Notes: generated from the sequence alone by a model not told the origin. Numbered from the stretch's first letter, positions 1-12,438 are shown. The stretch: 64,000 nucleotides of DNA from Xenopus tropicalis (GCF_000004195.4 NC_030685.2:59148048-59212047), one strand, 5' to 3'. Program-made: numbers and translations.

Positions 1-2053
1 TAAACTAAAAAGTCAAGTAACCCCTGGTTTAGAAAATAATGAAACAAAAAGACTCTCTTAACATTGGACAATTAGAGACTGGCCATACATAGTCTGTTTA
101 CCGGCATTTGGCTTTTTTAACATCTCTTTGAATTGAGATTCACATTGACTGGCTGGTCATCAATCTCAATATGAGTGGTTGGTTTTTATTACTCATATCT
201 GATTTTTGGTCTTTGCGCCTTCTGGGGTTGATTGTTCTGGAACCTCTGAGCCTCCTGATGGGTATAACCAAAGTGTTCTGTCATCAGGGTTCTCATTTTA
301 CAAGCTGTAATAGGGTGAATTTAGTGCCCCTGACAAAACACAGTAGCTGTTTATATACTGCAATAAATTCCATTCCCATTACAGATAGAACAGCGGTGGA
401 ATAGCAGGATATTGTTTCCGCTGTGTTCCACCATTTAGATTTGCTTGAAAGATGTTCACCTTGTCTAGGTAATTTAGCGTTTTTAAGTTAATTTTTAGGT
501 TTATTGCTTAGAGCCCAGTGGTAGATGCAAGTCTATGTGTTTATGTGCTTTGTGCTCATTGGGTTGATATCATTTGGGAATAATAAATCTGGTAACACAG
601 GAGTGAGGAATTTGCACATTTATTTCCCTCTGATGCATTTCAGAAGTCACATTATATTGCCTACTGCCATCATTGCAAGATATATATATTGTATCTGATG
701 AAGAACAGTACATTTATAAAATCTGTGTTTGCCATAATACACAGCAGATGTTTTGGCTTTACAGTCAGCAAGGGGACACGCTCCTGCATGTGCTCTACAC
801 TTGTGCCCTGGGGAAAAGTAATGTACCCCAAAATATTACATGTGCAGTCATTTCCAGCTATAAAGGATCCTTTTGTTTTATAATTTTCTCTTGTGAGGGA
901 AGAACATTCAGTGTCCTGAATTTGCCCAAGGACAGAGGAACACCGCAGTATACAGGTGAACAGGTTGCAATAATGGCAAACATGAGAGAAGCATTCTGTG
1001 AAACTATGTATTATAGTTGGTAGATATGGGTCACAGCTGTCAGTCAATAAATATACACTACTAATCTCCCTCTACAACATATTTCTTATCTGCTTTTTAT
1101 TTCTATTGATCTAGGCACAAGGAGAAATACAAATTCTAATGCTGACATTTAGACTTTATTAATTCCCCGCTCTATGGGTCATAGCCAAACTATGGCAGCC
1201 CTTGCATTTTCCCATGCAATATGTAGAAAAGATGATTTCAAGGGAATTGTGCATAATGGACAAGGCGCCCCCATAGTGTGTGCTCACACAGTAAGACAAT
1301 TCCTGTATGCTTTGTATAGACATTGGATAATCTGTGTGCGTAGATTAAATACAACTTGAGCTTCCAGAACATAAGAAAAGGTGCAGACTGGGTGAAATTG
1401 ATCTAACCCTTTGGCAAAGTCTGAGGAAATGGCAAGCAGGACACTGTGAGGCAGGGAACCGATGCTTATTCCTCTGAGAAGAGGTCAAGTGTTTTCATAG
1501 TGCTATCTCATCCACAGCAGGTCTCACAGAATCAATGTGTAGGTAATTACTGTGAGCTGTGGATTAACGAGCCAAGATCAGGACCCGGCATTATGGGCTA
1601 TCGATGGTAGATCTTTAGCTATTTCACACCGCAGTCACCCTGCACTGATAGGGCACTCAGTATGTTCCAAGCCACAAGAACAAGGTTTTTATACTCAGCT
1701 ATAACAGCACCCAGAGAGCCACACAGAGGTGTGAATGTAACCGTTAATTGATAGGGGGATACAGAAACTTGAAATAATCACCCCCATTTTAACTCCATGG
1801 CAACTGAAGAAGGAATGACCCATAGGGGCAGTTATCAGCCTCAAACACATATGTGCTTGGGGCAATATTTCCACTAATGCATTGTTAGTGTAGGTTCCCA
1901 CAGATATTCATATGATATAGCAGCAAATGTTTTTTTTTTTTACTACCACTTTTTCCCAATGTCAACCTAGGGTACACAACCATGTGATACAAGCAAGAAC
2001 TAGTTTCACAGCATTTAATTTTGAGTCTAAAGATGCCCATACAAAGCTGGACA
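1..2053. other. region downstream of ramp1, nothing recognised
   Basis: AT-rich sequence without an exon, RNA gene or mobile element that I recognise. Frames of 125 codons (minus) and 116 codons (plus) overlap on opposite strands at 670-1047; neither shows a known domain or a splice context. A neighbouring gene such as ube2f is expected downstream of ramp1 from vertebrate synteny, but none of its exons is visible here. Confidence 0.5.
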
Positions 2054-2061
2054 ATTTAATG

Positions 2062-2255
2062 CAGGGTTGGACTGGGGGGTGCAGGGCCCACTGGGGCTGC
2101 TGTCCCTGGGGCCCTCACAACTCCTTTCCCCTCGAACACATGAACATTAAACTTATATTAGGTGAGACTGAGAGAGGGAGCTCAGCTCATCCTCCAGCAA
2201 GGGTTGTGTCTGGGTCAGCGAGACCCATGAGAGCCGTAGGCCCAGCTCGACCCTG
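2062..2255. mobile_element. hAT-type MITE, 194 bp
   Basis: The ends are inverted (CAGGGTTGGACTGG at the left, and CTCGACCCTG at the right) and the element is flanked by a perfect 8-bp target duplication, ATTTAATG, at 2054-2061 and 2256-2263. An 8-bp duplication with CAGGG ends is typical of hAT elements. No transposase is present, so it is non-autonomous. Confidence 0.85.
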
Positions 2256-2303
2256 ATTTAATGAGCCACCAGAATTTTGGAGAGTGATTGTGGCCCTTAG
2301 CAC

Positions 2304-2618
2304 ATAAGGTGCCCATACAGGTTATACGAGCGGATCTTCTCCCGATATCCCCACCTACGGGTGGGCGATATCGGGAAAATGTAGGCTAATTCAATCTGGG
2401 GCAAAATGATCGAGTTCTAACGGTGGCAATGGCACAGTTGGTTCGGGGTCAGCATCCGACTAAATCTTTTAACCTGCCCGATCAATAGGCCAATTTCAGG
2501 CCAGATATTGGTTGGGTATTTCCGTCGTTTCTGCCCCTACACAGCCCGATAAGCTGCTGAACTGGTCCAAGGGACCAATATCGGCAGCTACAATCGGCCC
2601 GTGTATGGCCACCTTTAC
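2304..2618. mobile_element. foldback MITE of the 'GGTGGCCATACA' family
   Basis: The left end (AAGGTGCCCATACAGG) and right end (CCCGTGTATGGCCACCTTTA) are imperfect inverted repeats, and the interior has further CGATATCGG-type palindromes. Related copies or pieces lie at 18720-18858, 34935-35121, 54790-54840 and 60405-60545. A very common Xenopus repeat type; the superfamily cannot be fixed because the target duplication is not clear. Confidence 0.65.
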
Positions 2619-4300
2619 TCTTTTAAACACTGATGTGGCAGGGTGGAAAACCTGCTGGATGAGAACAAAACAAAGCTGATGCAATCATATTATTAGATCC
2701 CTTAGGCCAACAATCTGATAACTTAGAGATTTAGGACAAGGAGGCTCAATGTGCTTCTTATCTGATGGTTCTGCATGGGACCCTAGCTGATCCAGTTGTT
2801 GAACATAAAAAGCTACATAATGAGATCAGAACTTGGGTTGGCAAATCAAGCAAATTTTGATATCTGTTACCTCATTTAGTTAAATAAACAATTTTATAGT
2901 GAACATAACTGACAAGCTAATGGCAGTAAATGATTCAAATGTGGCAGTGCTGTGATTCCAATTCACTGGACCTCATGTATTGCTGTTTGAAGGGCAACTT
3001 AAACTTGCAGAGCACAGGGAAATACCTACACGGATATAGTTTTGTTTAAGCTTTATTTACAGCTTACCAGATATTTTTTACTGTGCAAGGAAACTTTAGA
3101 CTCTCATGATCATTGCTCCACGTCTGGTAATGGGATTATAGGGCTATAGAGGAGATGCTGAATAAAAGAGACAGAGAATGACGTAAGGCTGATGATATTG
3201 CTAAAGATGTGTATAAAGGAGAAATAAATAATACCACATTAGACTGTATAGTGGCCCCTTAATAAATAATGCTCCCTAAAGTACCCCCCCTGGCACCACA
3301 GGAATCACAATGGGTCACTGCCCACTGCATGTGTTTTCCCCATGAGACTATACATGGCTGACCGGGCAGCTTATGGCCTTGGTTTCACTACCTTTCAGCC
3401 ATTTTCATCTCCCTTGAACCTGTCATGCTGCTGGACAAAGGAAGTCTGTATGCACACCTGTATATAGACACATTATCTTAACTGGGCGAAGTGTAACCTG
3501 GGCAAACAAAATAATGCCGAAACAAACAGCTTTTTTATGGTTTTCCAGGCAGTGTCAGTGATTGATGTAACTTGTTCCTTCAACATAGATTTACTTTATT
3601 AACTGTGCATTAATCGTGTCCCATAGTACAAAAAGGAAAAGGGCCCGGACACCTGTTTGAGAAAACAAGGGTAATCCAGGCACTTCTTCTCTCTTGACTC
3701 CCCCACTGACTTCCTAGTTTTCCCCCATCTACATTACATACCAAAATACAGTGTATAAGCAAATTCTTGCGCAGAGGGACTAATGGCCCCCATATGATAT
3801 AAGAACTGAGAAGGTGGCCAGTGGCAGAGAGATTTGCACAGTGCAGAAATACATTTTTAAGAAATCTGCTTGTTTTATTTTGAGAAAATAAATCAATAAA
3901 ATTGGAAGGGTGGGAAAAGAGACACAAAGAGAGGAACTGGCACGGGTCTTTGGTGTTGCATGCCAACCCCGCCACTAGTAAACATCATATGTGCTTATGC
4001 CTCTGATTGCTGAGAATTAGAACTGGTCAAACAGCCAGGTATATAAAGTCTTTTACTGACTGATTAAAAAAACATTTACATTTATTCTGCATCATGGGGA
4101 AGGTTCTCAGGGAGTGTAACAGAAAGGTTCATTCAATATAATAAATCAGTCAATGTTTCTCTGACCGCTGGTGGGCCTCCAGTTAGAGATTGCTACTTAA
4201 GTAAAATGAATAACTTGTGCTTTGACACGGCCAGCTGGCCATTCTGGTTAAAGGGAAACGATGGGATGAGCATTTCTCCTTGCGCCTATTGAAGAATAAG
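2619..4300. other. stretch without recognised features
   Basis: AT-rich DNA downstream of the ramp1 poly(A) candidate. I see no exon, RNA gene or clear transposon ends. The longest frame, 3610-3975 minus (121 codons), shows no known motif. Confidence 0.4.
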
Positions 4301-4321
4301 AACACAAGAAAAAACACTTAT

Positions 4322-4327
4322 TTTATT
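4322..4327 (-). promoter_or_regulatory. ramp1: candidate ramp1 poly(A) signal
   Basis: On the minus strand this reads AATAAA, about 0.8 kb after the ramp1 stop. It is followed within 10-25 bases by a T- and GT-rich stretch (TGTTTTTTCTTGTGTTC), the usual downstream element. This implies a 3' UTR over about 4300-5135. Other AATAAA matches lie further on (for example 4080-4085), so the choice is tentative. Confidence 0.4.
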
Positions 4328-5135
4328 TCTATTTCTGTCCAACAGACGGCAAGCTTTCCTGCCATATCTAAATAAACTCTGGTCATCGACCTGAGCTGCA
4401 TGATTTGGCATGTATTTTGGTAATTTATGGAGGAGCAGGTGCAAAGTGTTTGTGTCCCCTGATAATGCAGCTTCCACCTGAACAAAACTTTGTATCTGCA
4501 CAGAAGTCCATGGCTCCAAGATGATATGACGCTGCTGTAGCTGCTATAAATGTAAAGCTCTGAGACATTCCTAAGTAATTAATTAGCTTTTCCATTATAG
4601 GCAAACTTTTCAAGTGGTCCATTGCTCAAAGGTTTCCAAATTATTACTGAGCTACTCCCAATATGGCTGCCTCCACTGAGCTCAGTTTATGCTATGGCAA
4701 CAAGTTTGTCCAATGAGAAGGCCCGCACTTCAGAGCAGAATAAGATGCATAATCTGATATGAAGTGTTGCTAAAGACTAATGATAACAATCTCTTCAGCT
4801 TAATGAGATGTTTAGGGTCTTGCAGTTCGCTCTTGATTTCCATATGTGGCATTTCCATTCCAGCAAACCTAACCTCATTAAGCGTCTTGAATCTCGTGAA
4901 GGTCCACTAAAGTGACAGCTTGTTGGCCTTGAGTTCCTGGCTTCCAGAAGAGATCCAGCCGAGCAGAACTGATCCCAAAGCAAGGGCTGAGTAAGGGCAT
5001 CTATGATATTCCTCTAAATACAAAGCCTGAAGTCTTGTCTCTATACAGACTGAAGAATTGGGCCTGATTTCCTTCTTCAAGCCTTTAGGAACGGGGTGAA
5101 ATTAAGAGTGACAGTAGGATTAAGTGCCATGCCTG

Positions 5136-5391
5136 TCAGACGATCCCTTCACTCCGCTTGCTTCGCCACACCACCAGTGCCGTCATCAGCAAGGTAATGA
5201 GGACAGGGACAAAGATGAAGGAACACAGAATGGGGAATGGAGGGTCGGCTGGAAGGCGTCCTGTCAGTGAGCAGTTGCTGAAGTACTTCTTGTGAATAAC
5301 TATGAAGAAATGATCCACCAGGTGGTTAGGCCAGAAACAATCCAGATTTTCAGCCAAAATAACTGTACAGTTTGTGAGGTCTGCATACATC
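5136..5391 (-). CDS. ramp1: ramp1 exon 3: ectodomain core, transmembrane helix, stop
   Basis: Encodes the last base of codon 64 and residues 65-148, with stop TGA at 5138-5136. The acceptor is CTTGCCCACCCAG|G. Cysteines 72, 82 and 104 are present. The CFWPN motif at 82-86 keeps F83, W84 and P85, which contact the CGRP C-terminus in the human receptor. Residue 74 is valine where human has tryptophan, a position known to govern small-molecule antagonist selectivity. N71-C-T and N103-C-S form N-glycosylation sequons; human RAMP1 has none, but in both the middle residue is a disulfide cysteine. The transmembrane helix covers about 117-139. The tail RSKRSEGIV resembles human QSKRTEGIV, where the SKR segment acts in ER retention without a receptor. 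The open frame runs on to 5447, but that part is intron. Confidence 0.97.
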
Positions 5392-6472
5392 CTGGGTGGG
5401 CAAGAGGGGAAAACATCAGCTGATTTGCACATAGCATTAACATACACTTGAATTTGCCAGTAACAGAATTATGTTATCATAAAAACCCCATGCTGCATGG
5501 AAAATCAGAAATCTATTCAGCCAAATAAACAGTGCATCAAATAGCTGCCCAGGCATAAAATAACAGTTTTCTATGTAGAATGTAAATGTGAGGTTTCTAA
5601 AATTAAAAGCCACCCTGAGGCTTTACATACACAAGTATTTTTACTTGGGTTTGTATGTCATGTAACCCAACAGCAAAGACTGACTTACCTGATCTCAGTT
5701 TGCCCTAAGGGTTTGTATCCATTAGAATGGAACACATGCAATTTCACTGCATGTCAAAGCCAAGTTCAACATGCCAATGAATGAAGCCTATGGCAAGCTG
5801 AAACTGGCACAAGGTGCTGGGAGAATCACAGTTGTGTGTCAGCTAGGGGGTGTCACAGGGGCTGAACTAGGGGTAGGCAGAAGTGACCTGTGTTTAGGGT
5901 GTAACAGTAAGGGGCACTAGGCATGTACCTCCTCTGTCTGCCTACCTCCTTTGGGCCCTCCTATAACTCTTGAGTGGCAGCGAGCTGAGGGAGTGATGGC
6001 TTCCTGCTCCTGTCAAGCCTCCTCTGCTTATCACCTCCTATAAAAGCCATCTGGGAGATATCACTTTTAGTTTGTTTACAGGCAAAGAATGATACATTAT
6101 GTGTAATGAGTATAATTTAGATTTATAATTGTATGGCAAAGATTGACAGAACAAAGCTAAATATTTACTCAATGGGTAGACAATCTTATCGACAAGAGGC
6201 ACCAGAGAAAACACAAAATAATTTATCAAGTAAACAGCAACGGGGCATATAATAAAAGTTGTAAATGGAAAAAAAAATCCCCATAAATAAGAACAAACGT
6301 TTGCACTAAGCAGAGTATTATTCATTTGACAGTTAACACACTGTGAACCCTAAGAGTAAGTCCCCACTAGATGGATTGTCAGCCTGGGTATAAGCAGCAC
6401 CAAAAATGACCCAGAATAATGTATTTTCTAAAGGCACTATGTTTTGCCATTGCTGTATTCAAATGTTTTCCA

Positions 6473-6557
6473 TTAAAGGAGAAGGAAAGGCTAAGTCACT
6501 TGGGGGTGAGAAACATTTTGGCACCCCCAAGTGACTCAGCCTTTCCTTCTCCTTTAA
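6473..6557. mobile_element. 85-bp T2-type MITE, almost pure hairpin
   Basis: It starts TTAAAGGAGAAGGAAAGGCT and ends with the inverse, so TTAA target sites frame AAAGG ends, the signature of Xenopus T2 (Kolobok-related) elements. The inverted arms are about 36 bp with a loop of about 12 bp, leaving almost no internal sequence. Confidence 0.8.
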
Positions 6558-6604
6558 GGCTAATAGCCCACAGGGAGATGAATCGCTTGAGGTTACCGTG
6601 GGCG

Positions 6605-6720
6605 ACTAATCTCCCTTAAATGTCTTTCCACTGGCAATAAAGGGAAAATGAAGCAATGCATATGCCTTTCCACTGGCGATTCACTTTATTGCCAGTGGAA
6701 AGGCATTTAAGGGAGATTAG
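6605..6720. repeat. inverted repeat, MITE core ('CTAATCTCCC' family)
   Basis: The arms, CTAATCTCCCTTAAATG at the left and CATTTAAGGGAGATTAG at the right, continue through a CTTTCCACTGGC motif present in both orientations. A related palindromic copy lies at 28255-28395. It directly follows the T2 MITE ending at 6557. Confidence 0.7.
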
Positions 6721-8109
6721 CCGCCCATAGTAAAAGAGATTTATCAGCCTAAAGCAGCAGTGATGCAATGGAGGGAAACTAGAAGGGGTCTTAATCAATT
6801 TAAGAACCAAAGTGAATATTCACCCTTCATTAAGTCTCACCCCAAAGTCTGAAATCACATTCTCTTTACATGGACCTTTCTTTACTTTATTTCTGACATT
6901 TTTTTTTAGCTTTTTCTTCACATTGAGAGTGTAGCTAAAACTGTTGTAAACCCGCCTATGGCCCAGGTGGGTGAATTTTTACATTGAAATTATCAAATTT
7001 TTGCTATGCAAACCTTCACAGTGAAGGCATTTGCTAATGATGAAGGGTCACTGAATAAACAGCATTTCTAAAAGGAGCAGATGGGAAATAGACAACCTGC
7101 TTTCTCCTCCATCAAGTTGCCCATGTTGGCCCTCCTGCATTTACAATTCAAAGTGAATGCAGATTAAAATATATGACATGCCAAGGACAGCCAGTCTCAT
7201 ATTGATACATGGCCCCCCACGTCCCGCTATACTACCTATTTGGTGCGAGTACAATGCAGACTATGGACAACCCAGATCAAACAGTAGAGCAATAAACATC
7301 CTCCTCTTCAGCTCCACCACCAAGAGGAATTTTTTTCTATATAGTGCATGTGGGCCCCCAGCCCTAGGGACAATAACTTTAAAGAATAAAGGAAATTAAA
7401 TGTCTCTTTTTTTAACACTATCTGATAATGTGGGTTTCACAATAACAAAGAATACTGAATCTTGACGTTTCTTATTCTGATGTGTTCTTTTGTAGCCGTC
7501 TCAGGACCAGGGAGATTAGATAAAGGCTTCAAACATCATCAGCCATTTCTTGTTACCAGGGAAACATTAATTCTTTCAGATATGAGGATATTTCCAAATG
7601 AACTGCATTTCAATAGCTTTAAATATTTGGCATTAGCGAGGGGCAAATTAGCTTCATTTTAATGAGCATGCTAGTGGAACATTTCCTTATGTTTATAACA
7701 GCCCAGTGTCCTTTTCTCAGTCAGAAGCCATTGATATAATTATTATTATCATATTGTGTTTTTGAATAACCCTAATATCAGTGCTCTGTAATTAAGTGAA
7801 GTTAAATGAACAGTCACATGCTTGTTCGGGGCAACCAGTAGGAGTTCTTTAGGATAAACATTTCAAATGGTAAAACGGATTCCCCAGGTTTTATCTCCTT
7901 TTTAATAATCTATAAACATAGCACACAAAGGTCGGATGTTGCAGGACGTTCCCGGATCTCATCCCTCAATAGGGGAAACAGGCAGAGTTTGGGCAGATCA
8001 GGGGAATGTTGGGTATAATTAGCCATGGTCAAAGCAGACCAGGGGCATGCAAAAATTGAGCGGTATGTATACAACCCCCCCCCCCCGCCCCTTACAAAAG
8101 GACTGCAAA

Positions 8110-9065
8110 TTCTGACATTGTAAATTGTAAATCCTACAATTTCAATCTAAATGTTAGTCTTAGATCATTGCATTTAAAGTACAATCAATAACCTAAACTT
8201 TGTTGTAAGACAACTAAAATCTGAAAGAGTATACATTCAGATTTTAGTTATCTTATAACAAGCATTAGTTTTAGATTGTTGCGTTGAACCATACAATCGG
8301 TATCCTAACATTCAGACTAAAATTGTAGGATAAAAGTCTAAGAATAACAAATGCGACAATTGTTTGGGCATTTAAAGGGGACCTGTTACCTTAAGAAATT
8401 ATTCCAAATTGTTTTCTATTGTGGTTGTCAAGCAAAATAAACTTTACTTACACTATATAAATTATTTTAATCTAAGTTTCTTCAGCCTTGGAATTCACAA
8501 TTGCAGCAAGCCGGCAGGGGCCATTTTGTGGACACTGTTATCAAAGCAGGCATTGCATCCTGCCAATATCTTGTTTCTGTGCCAGTATGGAGGGACCTGA
8601 TGCCCATGTCCATGCACTGGTTACAAAATTACATGGTGAGGAGGGAGGGGGAATGTGAGGAGTGCAGCAAAAAAGTTCTGAATTGAGGCATAGAGGTGGG
8701 GCAGGCAATATCTGACTGACATCTGGGATTTTTAAATGCTTTTATAATGGGTATGGATGTGGTAATAAAAAATGATGTTGGGTTTCATGTTTAATTTGAA
8801 AAGTGCTTTTATTATACAGCTTTTTATGTCTGGGTGACAGGTCCACTTTAAAATTGCCAGACAATTGTACAAAAGTTATATCCTGGAACTACTTTGTAGG
8901 TCACCCAAGGATACTGTCCGGTATACAATACATGCGCAGATATTATCGCTATCCGACAGAAATTTTCCAACCTGTCCAATCGACTAAACGGCCAATCGCA
9001 ATTGAATACATGACCCTAAAATTGTACAAAACTGTTTTGTGTGATTATATTGGTGTGTGTATGGC
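8110..9065. mobile_element. old inverted-repeat MITE split by a T2 element
   Basis: The left part contains a degenerate palindrome centred near 8233 (AACTAAAATCTGAAAG against ATTCAGATTTTAGTT). GACAATTGT-type sequence occurs on both sides of the T2 insertion at 8372-8851 (near 8354 and near 8862). The outer ends are uncertain. Confidence 0.45.
8372..8851. mobile_element. T2-type MITE, 480 bp
   Basis: The left end TTAAAGGGGACCTGTTACC and right end GTGACAGGTCCACTTTAA are inverted, with TTAA at both borders. It interrupts an older inverted-repeat element. It has no transposase frame; the small frames inside are chance. Confidence 0.8.
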
Positions 9066-9452
9066 CAGCTTAATACAATCTCCCTGTACAGGCGAAGACA
9101 TCCTTAGGAGAAAACCTGGACAGGTGGACAACAGCTAGGCTCTGGATTCATAGTGCATTATTTGTTTAAAATGGAGGCTATGTGAGATGGCCTCCATGTA
9201 ATTTAAGGCTTCCTTGGTGTCATGCTTTTTATTCAGATCTCAGCAAACATTGCAGAGCAACTTCCTGTTATAAATTCATAATATTAATAGTGTAACACAG
9301 CCCCCAGAGCACTTGAAAAATGGGGTTGCCCCAAAACATCTGCTGAGACCTGAATAAAAAGCATCATAAGCCATGAGTTTTGGGAGTTATATATTCCTTG
9401 TCCAAAGAACAGTTATTAGATATCTTTAATTTATTAGTATAAGACTTTAAAG

Positions 9453-9602
9453 CAGTGATCCCCTACCAATGGCTCAGGAGCAGCATGTTGCTCCCCAACC
9501 CCTCGGATGCTGCCCCCAGTGGCCTCAAAGCAGGTGCTCATTTTTGAATTTCTGGCTTGGGGTTGGCTTGCAAGTTTTGGTTGCATAAAAACCCAGTATA
9601 AA
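9453..9602 (+). mobile_element. truncated copy of the 'GATCCCCAACC' hAT MITE
   Basis: It begins CAGTGATCCCCTACC and follows the full copies at 42221-42529 and 49967-50274 for about 150 bp, including CCCAGTGGCCTCAAAGCAGG, then stops abruptly where piggyBac-like left-end sequence begins. The other half and the target duplication are missing. Confidence 0.8.
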
Positions 9603-9640
9603 GCCAACGTATGGCATACGTTGTGGCAGTAAAAGGGCTT

Positions 9641-9834
9641 AAATGCCAACGGCGTGTCCCATACGTCGTTGGCATTTAAGCGCAGCTCTCTGCAGCGGCG
9701 GCATGTGCCTTCTATCCATGACAGCCCCCCTGGGCAACGTGCCAGGTGGGCTGTCATGAGGGTCCTGCGAGACGATCGCTCGCAGGACCCTCCAGGAAGC
9801 AGCAGACGCGATCGCATGGCGTCTGCTGCTTCCT
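9641..9834. repeat. cluster of four hairpins near the piggyBac-like left end
   Basis: Four consecutive inverted repeats: 9641-9677 (AAATGCCAAC/GTTGGCATTT), 9717-9758 (CATGACAGCCC/GGGCTGTCATG), 9758-9792 (GAGGGTCCTGCGAG/CTCGCAGGACCCTC) and 9794-9834 (AGGAAGCAGCAGACGC/GCGTCTGCTGCTTCCT). The stretch is GC-rich in an AT-rich neighbourhood. Confidence 0.85.
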
Positions 9835-10319
9835 ACTTCCCCCAGGAGCGCCGGCCCACTGAACAGGAGGCGATCGGGTTTCAGGGCAGGTAAGGACTTT
9901 TTTTTTTTGTATTTACACACTTAAACACACACTTACATACATTTACACACACTTACAGCACACATTTTAGCAGTTTTTTTTTTAATTTTTCACACTTTTA
10001 TACACTTATTTACACTCATATACACACTTACACACTATAACACAACTTTTACACATGTACACACATGTATACACAAACACTTTGGGTTTTTTTTTGTTTT
10101 GTTTTTGTGTTTTTTTTTTTTTCATTTTGCCACTTTGTTTTTAGTTTCTTTTACCTAAAAACTGTTTATTTTGACAGCGTGACTATTGGATCAGATATTC
10201 TGACCACTAATTACACCGTCATGTGACTTATTTTGTTGTTTCACTGATTTGCACAATTTTTGTGGTTTTATCGCATTTTATCCCTGTATAAGTGTTCCTA
10301 ATCTGTTTTTAGCGTAGCT

Positions 10320-12200
10320 TTGCCAGGTGTAACTTTGGTGTACAAAAATAACTTTGCCTATTTTGAATTCATCAGAATGTGTACTTTCCAAAAATATATG
10401 GTTTCCTGGGGGTCTGTGTATAGTTAGGGGGGGGGGTTACTGCACATAATACACTGTCAGGGGGCTCTGTGTGCAAAAGCTGAGTTGGCAGGTGAGAAAT
10501 CCTTATGCGACCCCCATTTTGGGGTCAGTACATACCGCAGACTTTGGTATATCTATGCATATTGGGCATCAAACTGTTCAGTAGACCATAGGTGTTCCTA
10601 TTTGGGGTGATTTGCCTTTATCTGATCTTTATCAAGAAATTGTGAGAGATAAATGCGGCAAATTGCAACATTTTTATGCGATTTTCTAAATGTCATATAA
10701 ATCTGCAAACTTAGGAAAGCTTTACAGCTTGGTACTTTGGAGCAAAAAGAAATGTTATATGGCTTTCTGGGTTGAGTGTACTTTTTTTGTAGCATTATCC
10801 CACATAAAGGATGTAAATGTGTTGATTTTGCAGGAGCTGAAATGATACATCATATGGGGGTATGTTCACATTGGGGCCCCTAAATGCCACATACTTAGGT
10901 AAACCTATACATGTTGGGCATGAAACTGTTCAGTGGACCCCTGGCGTTCAATTTTGTTTTATCTTTGTACCTAACACTATGTGGGAGATAAGATGCTGCA
11001 AAATGGAAGCTTTGAGGTGATTTTTGGAAATGTCATCAAAATTGCTAACTTTAGAAAAGCTGTGTGGCTTGGTACTTTGGAGTAGAAAGACATGGGTACC
11101 CATTTTAGATTCAGGGGAATGTGTACTTTCCAAAAATATATGACTTTCTGGGGTGAGCGTACTTTTTACTAGATTTATCCCATATAAATGATGTAAATGT
11201 GTTGATTTTGCTGGAGCTGAAATAACAGAAATGATTGATCATATGGGGGTATGTTCACATTGGGGCCCCTACATGCCACATACTTAGGTAAACCCATACA
11301 TATTGGGAATCAAACTGTTCAGTGGACGCCTGGCGTTCAAATTTAGGGTGTTTTATCTTGGTACCTAACACTATGTGGGAGATAAGATGCTGCAAAGTGG
11401 AAGCTTTGAGGGGATTTTTGGAAATGTCATCAAAATTGCTAACTTTAGAAAAGCTGTGTGGCTTGGTACTTTGGAGTAGAAAGACATGGGTACCCATTTT
11501 AGATTCGGGGGAATGTGTACTTTCCAAAAATATATGACTTTCTGGGGTGAGCATACTTTTTACTAGTTTTATCCCACATAAATGATGTAAATGTGTTGAT
11601 TTTGCTGGAGCTGAAATAACATAAATGATTGATCATATGGGGGTATGTTCACATTGGGGCCTCTACATGCCACATACTTAGGTAAACCTATACATATTGG
11701 GCATCAAACTGTTCAGTGGATCCCTGGTGTTCATATTTAGGGTGTTTTATTTGGTTACTTTATGACCTGTAGGAGATAAGATACTATAGACTGGAAGCTT
11801 TGAAGCAATTTTTTAAAAAAATCACAAATTTTGATAAAAACCAATTAATTTAGGAAAGCATTGCGACTTGATAGTTTGGAGTAGACAGACAGATGTGCCT
11901 ATTCTGTATTCCCCAGAATCTGTTCTTTCCAAAAATGTACAATTTTCTGGGATAAACCTTCTGTTAGTGGAAATTTTGTCCTTGAAATCTTAAGTATGCA
12001 GCTTTCTGGAGCAGTGCTTTGGAAATTTGGTAGTGTACTGCTGGGAGTTTTTGACCTATACAAGTGACAAATCTCCATAAAACTATATGTATTTGGTATT
12101 GGCACGTTCAGGAGACATGGAATTTTCCAAATCAGTTGTATATTCATGCATAAAATAATTTTTGTTTCTAGTATGTGTGTTTATATTATGGAAAATTAGA
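10320..12200. repeat. tandem array of about five 340-405 bp units inside the piggyBac-like element
   Basis: The box ACTTTGG recurs at 10332, 10734, 11074, 11468 and (as AGTTTGG) 11873. Each is followed in most units by GTACTTTCCAAAAATATATG and by a CATATTGGGCATCAAACTGTTCAGTGG-like segment. Units at about 10920-11300 and 11310-11700 are nearly identical; the outer ones are diverged. Similar open frames at 10948-11133 and 11255-11554 come only from this duplication. Confidence 0.85.
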
Positions 12201-12438
12201 TTTTTTTTGCATTTTTAGACATTTAGAAGCCTATATCTTGTTACAGAATTGGAATTACACAAAAATTCTACCATATTTTGAAAGCTTAGGTTGTTCTGAA
12301 AAAAACGATATATTGTTTTCCTGGGTAAACTAAAAGTCCCCCCGAGGAAAGGCCCCTAAAGTGAAACAGTGCAAAATGTTCAAAAACTGTCTGGCAATAC
12401 AAGTTCCGCTTTGACCAAAACAGCTGGCAGTAAAAGGG

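Noticed and set aside
670..1047. Overlapping 125- and 116-codon frames on opposite strands
   Set aside because: Both open by chance over the same bases; no known motif, no splice context recognised.
5392..5447. Upstream part of the 103-codon minus frame as extra ramp1 coding sequence
   Set aside because: It lies 5' of a good acceptor and corresponds to intron; joining exon 2 at 14967 to 5391 gives the exact human-length protein.
10948..11554. Two similar minus frames sharing MESTHSPESKMGTHVFLLQ as a duplicated gene
   Set aside because: The similarity comes from the DNA tandem repeat inside the piggyBac-like element; no transposase or other domain matches.
10320..12200. Regularly spaced repeats as a CRISPR array
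   Set aside because: Units are hundreds of bases, contiguous, and in a vertebrate transposon.
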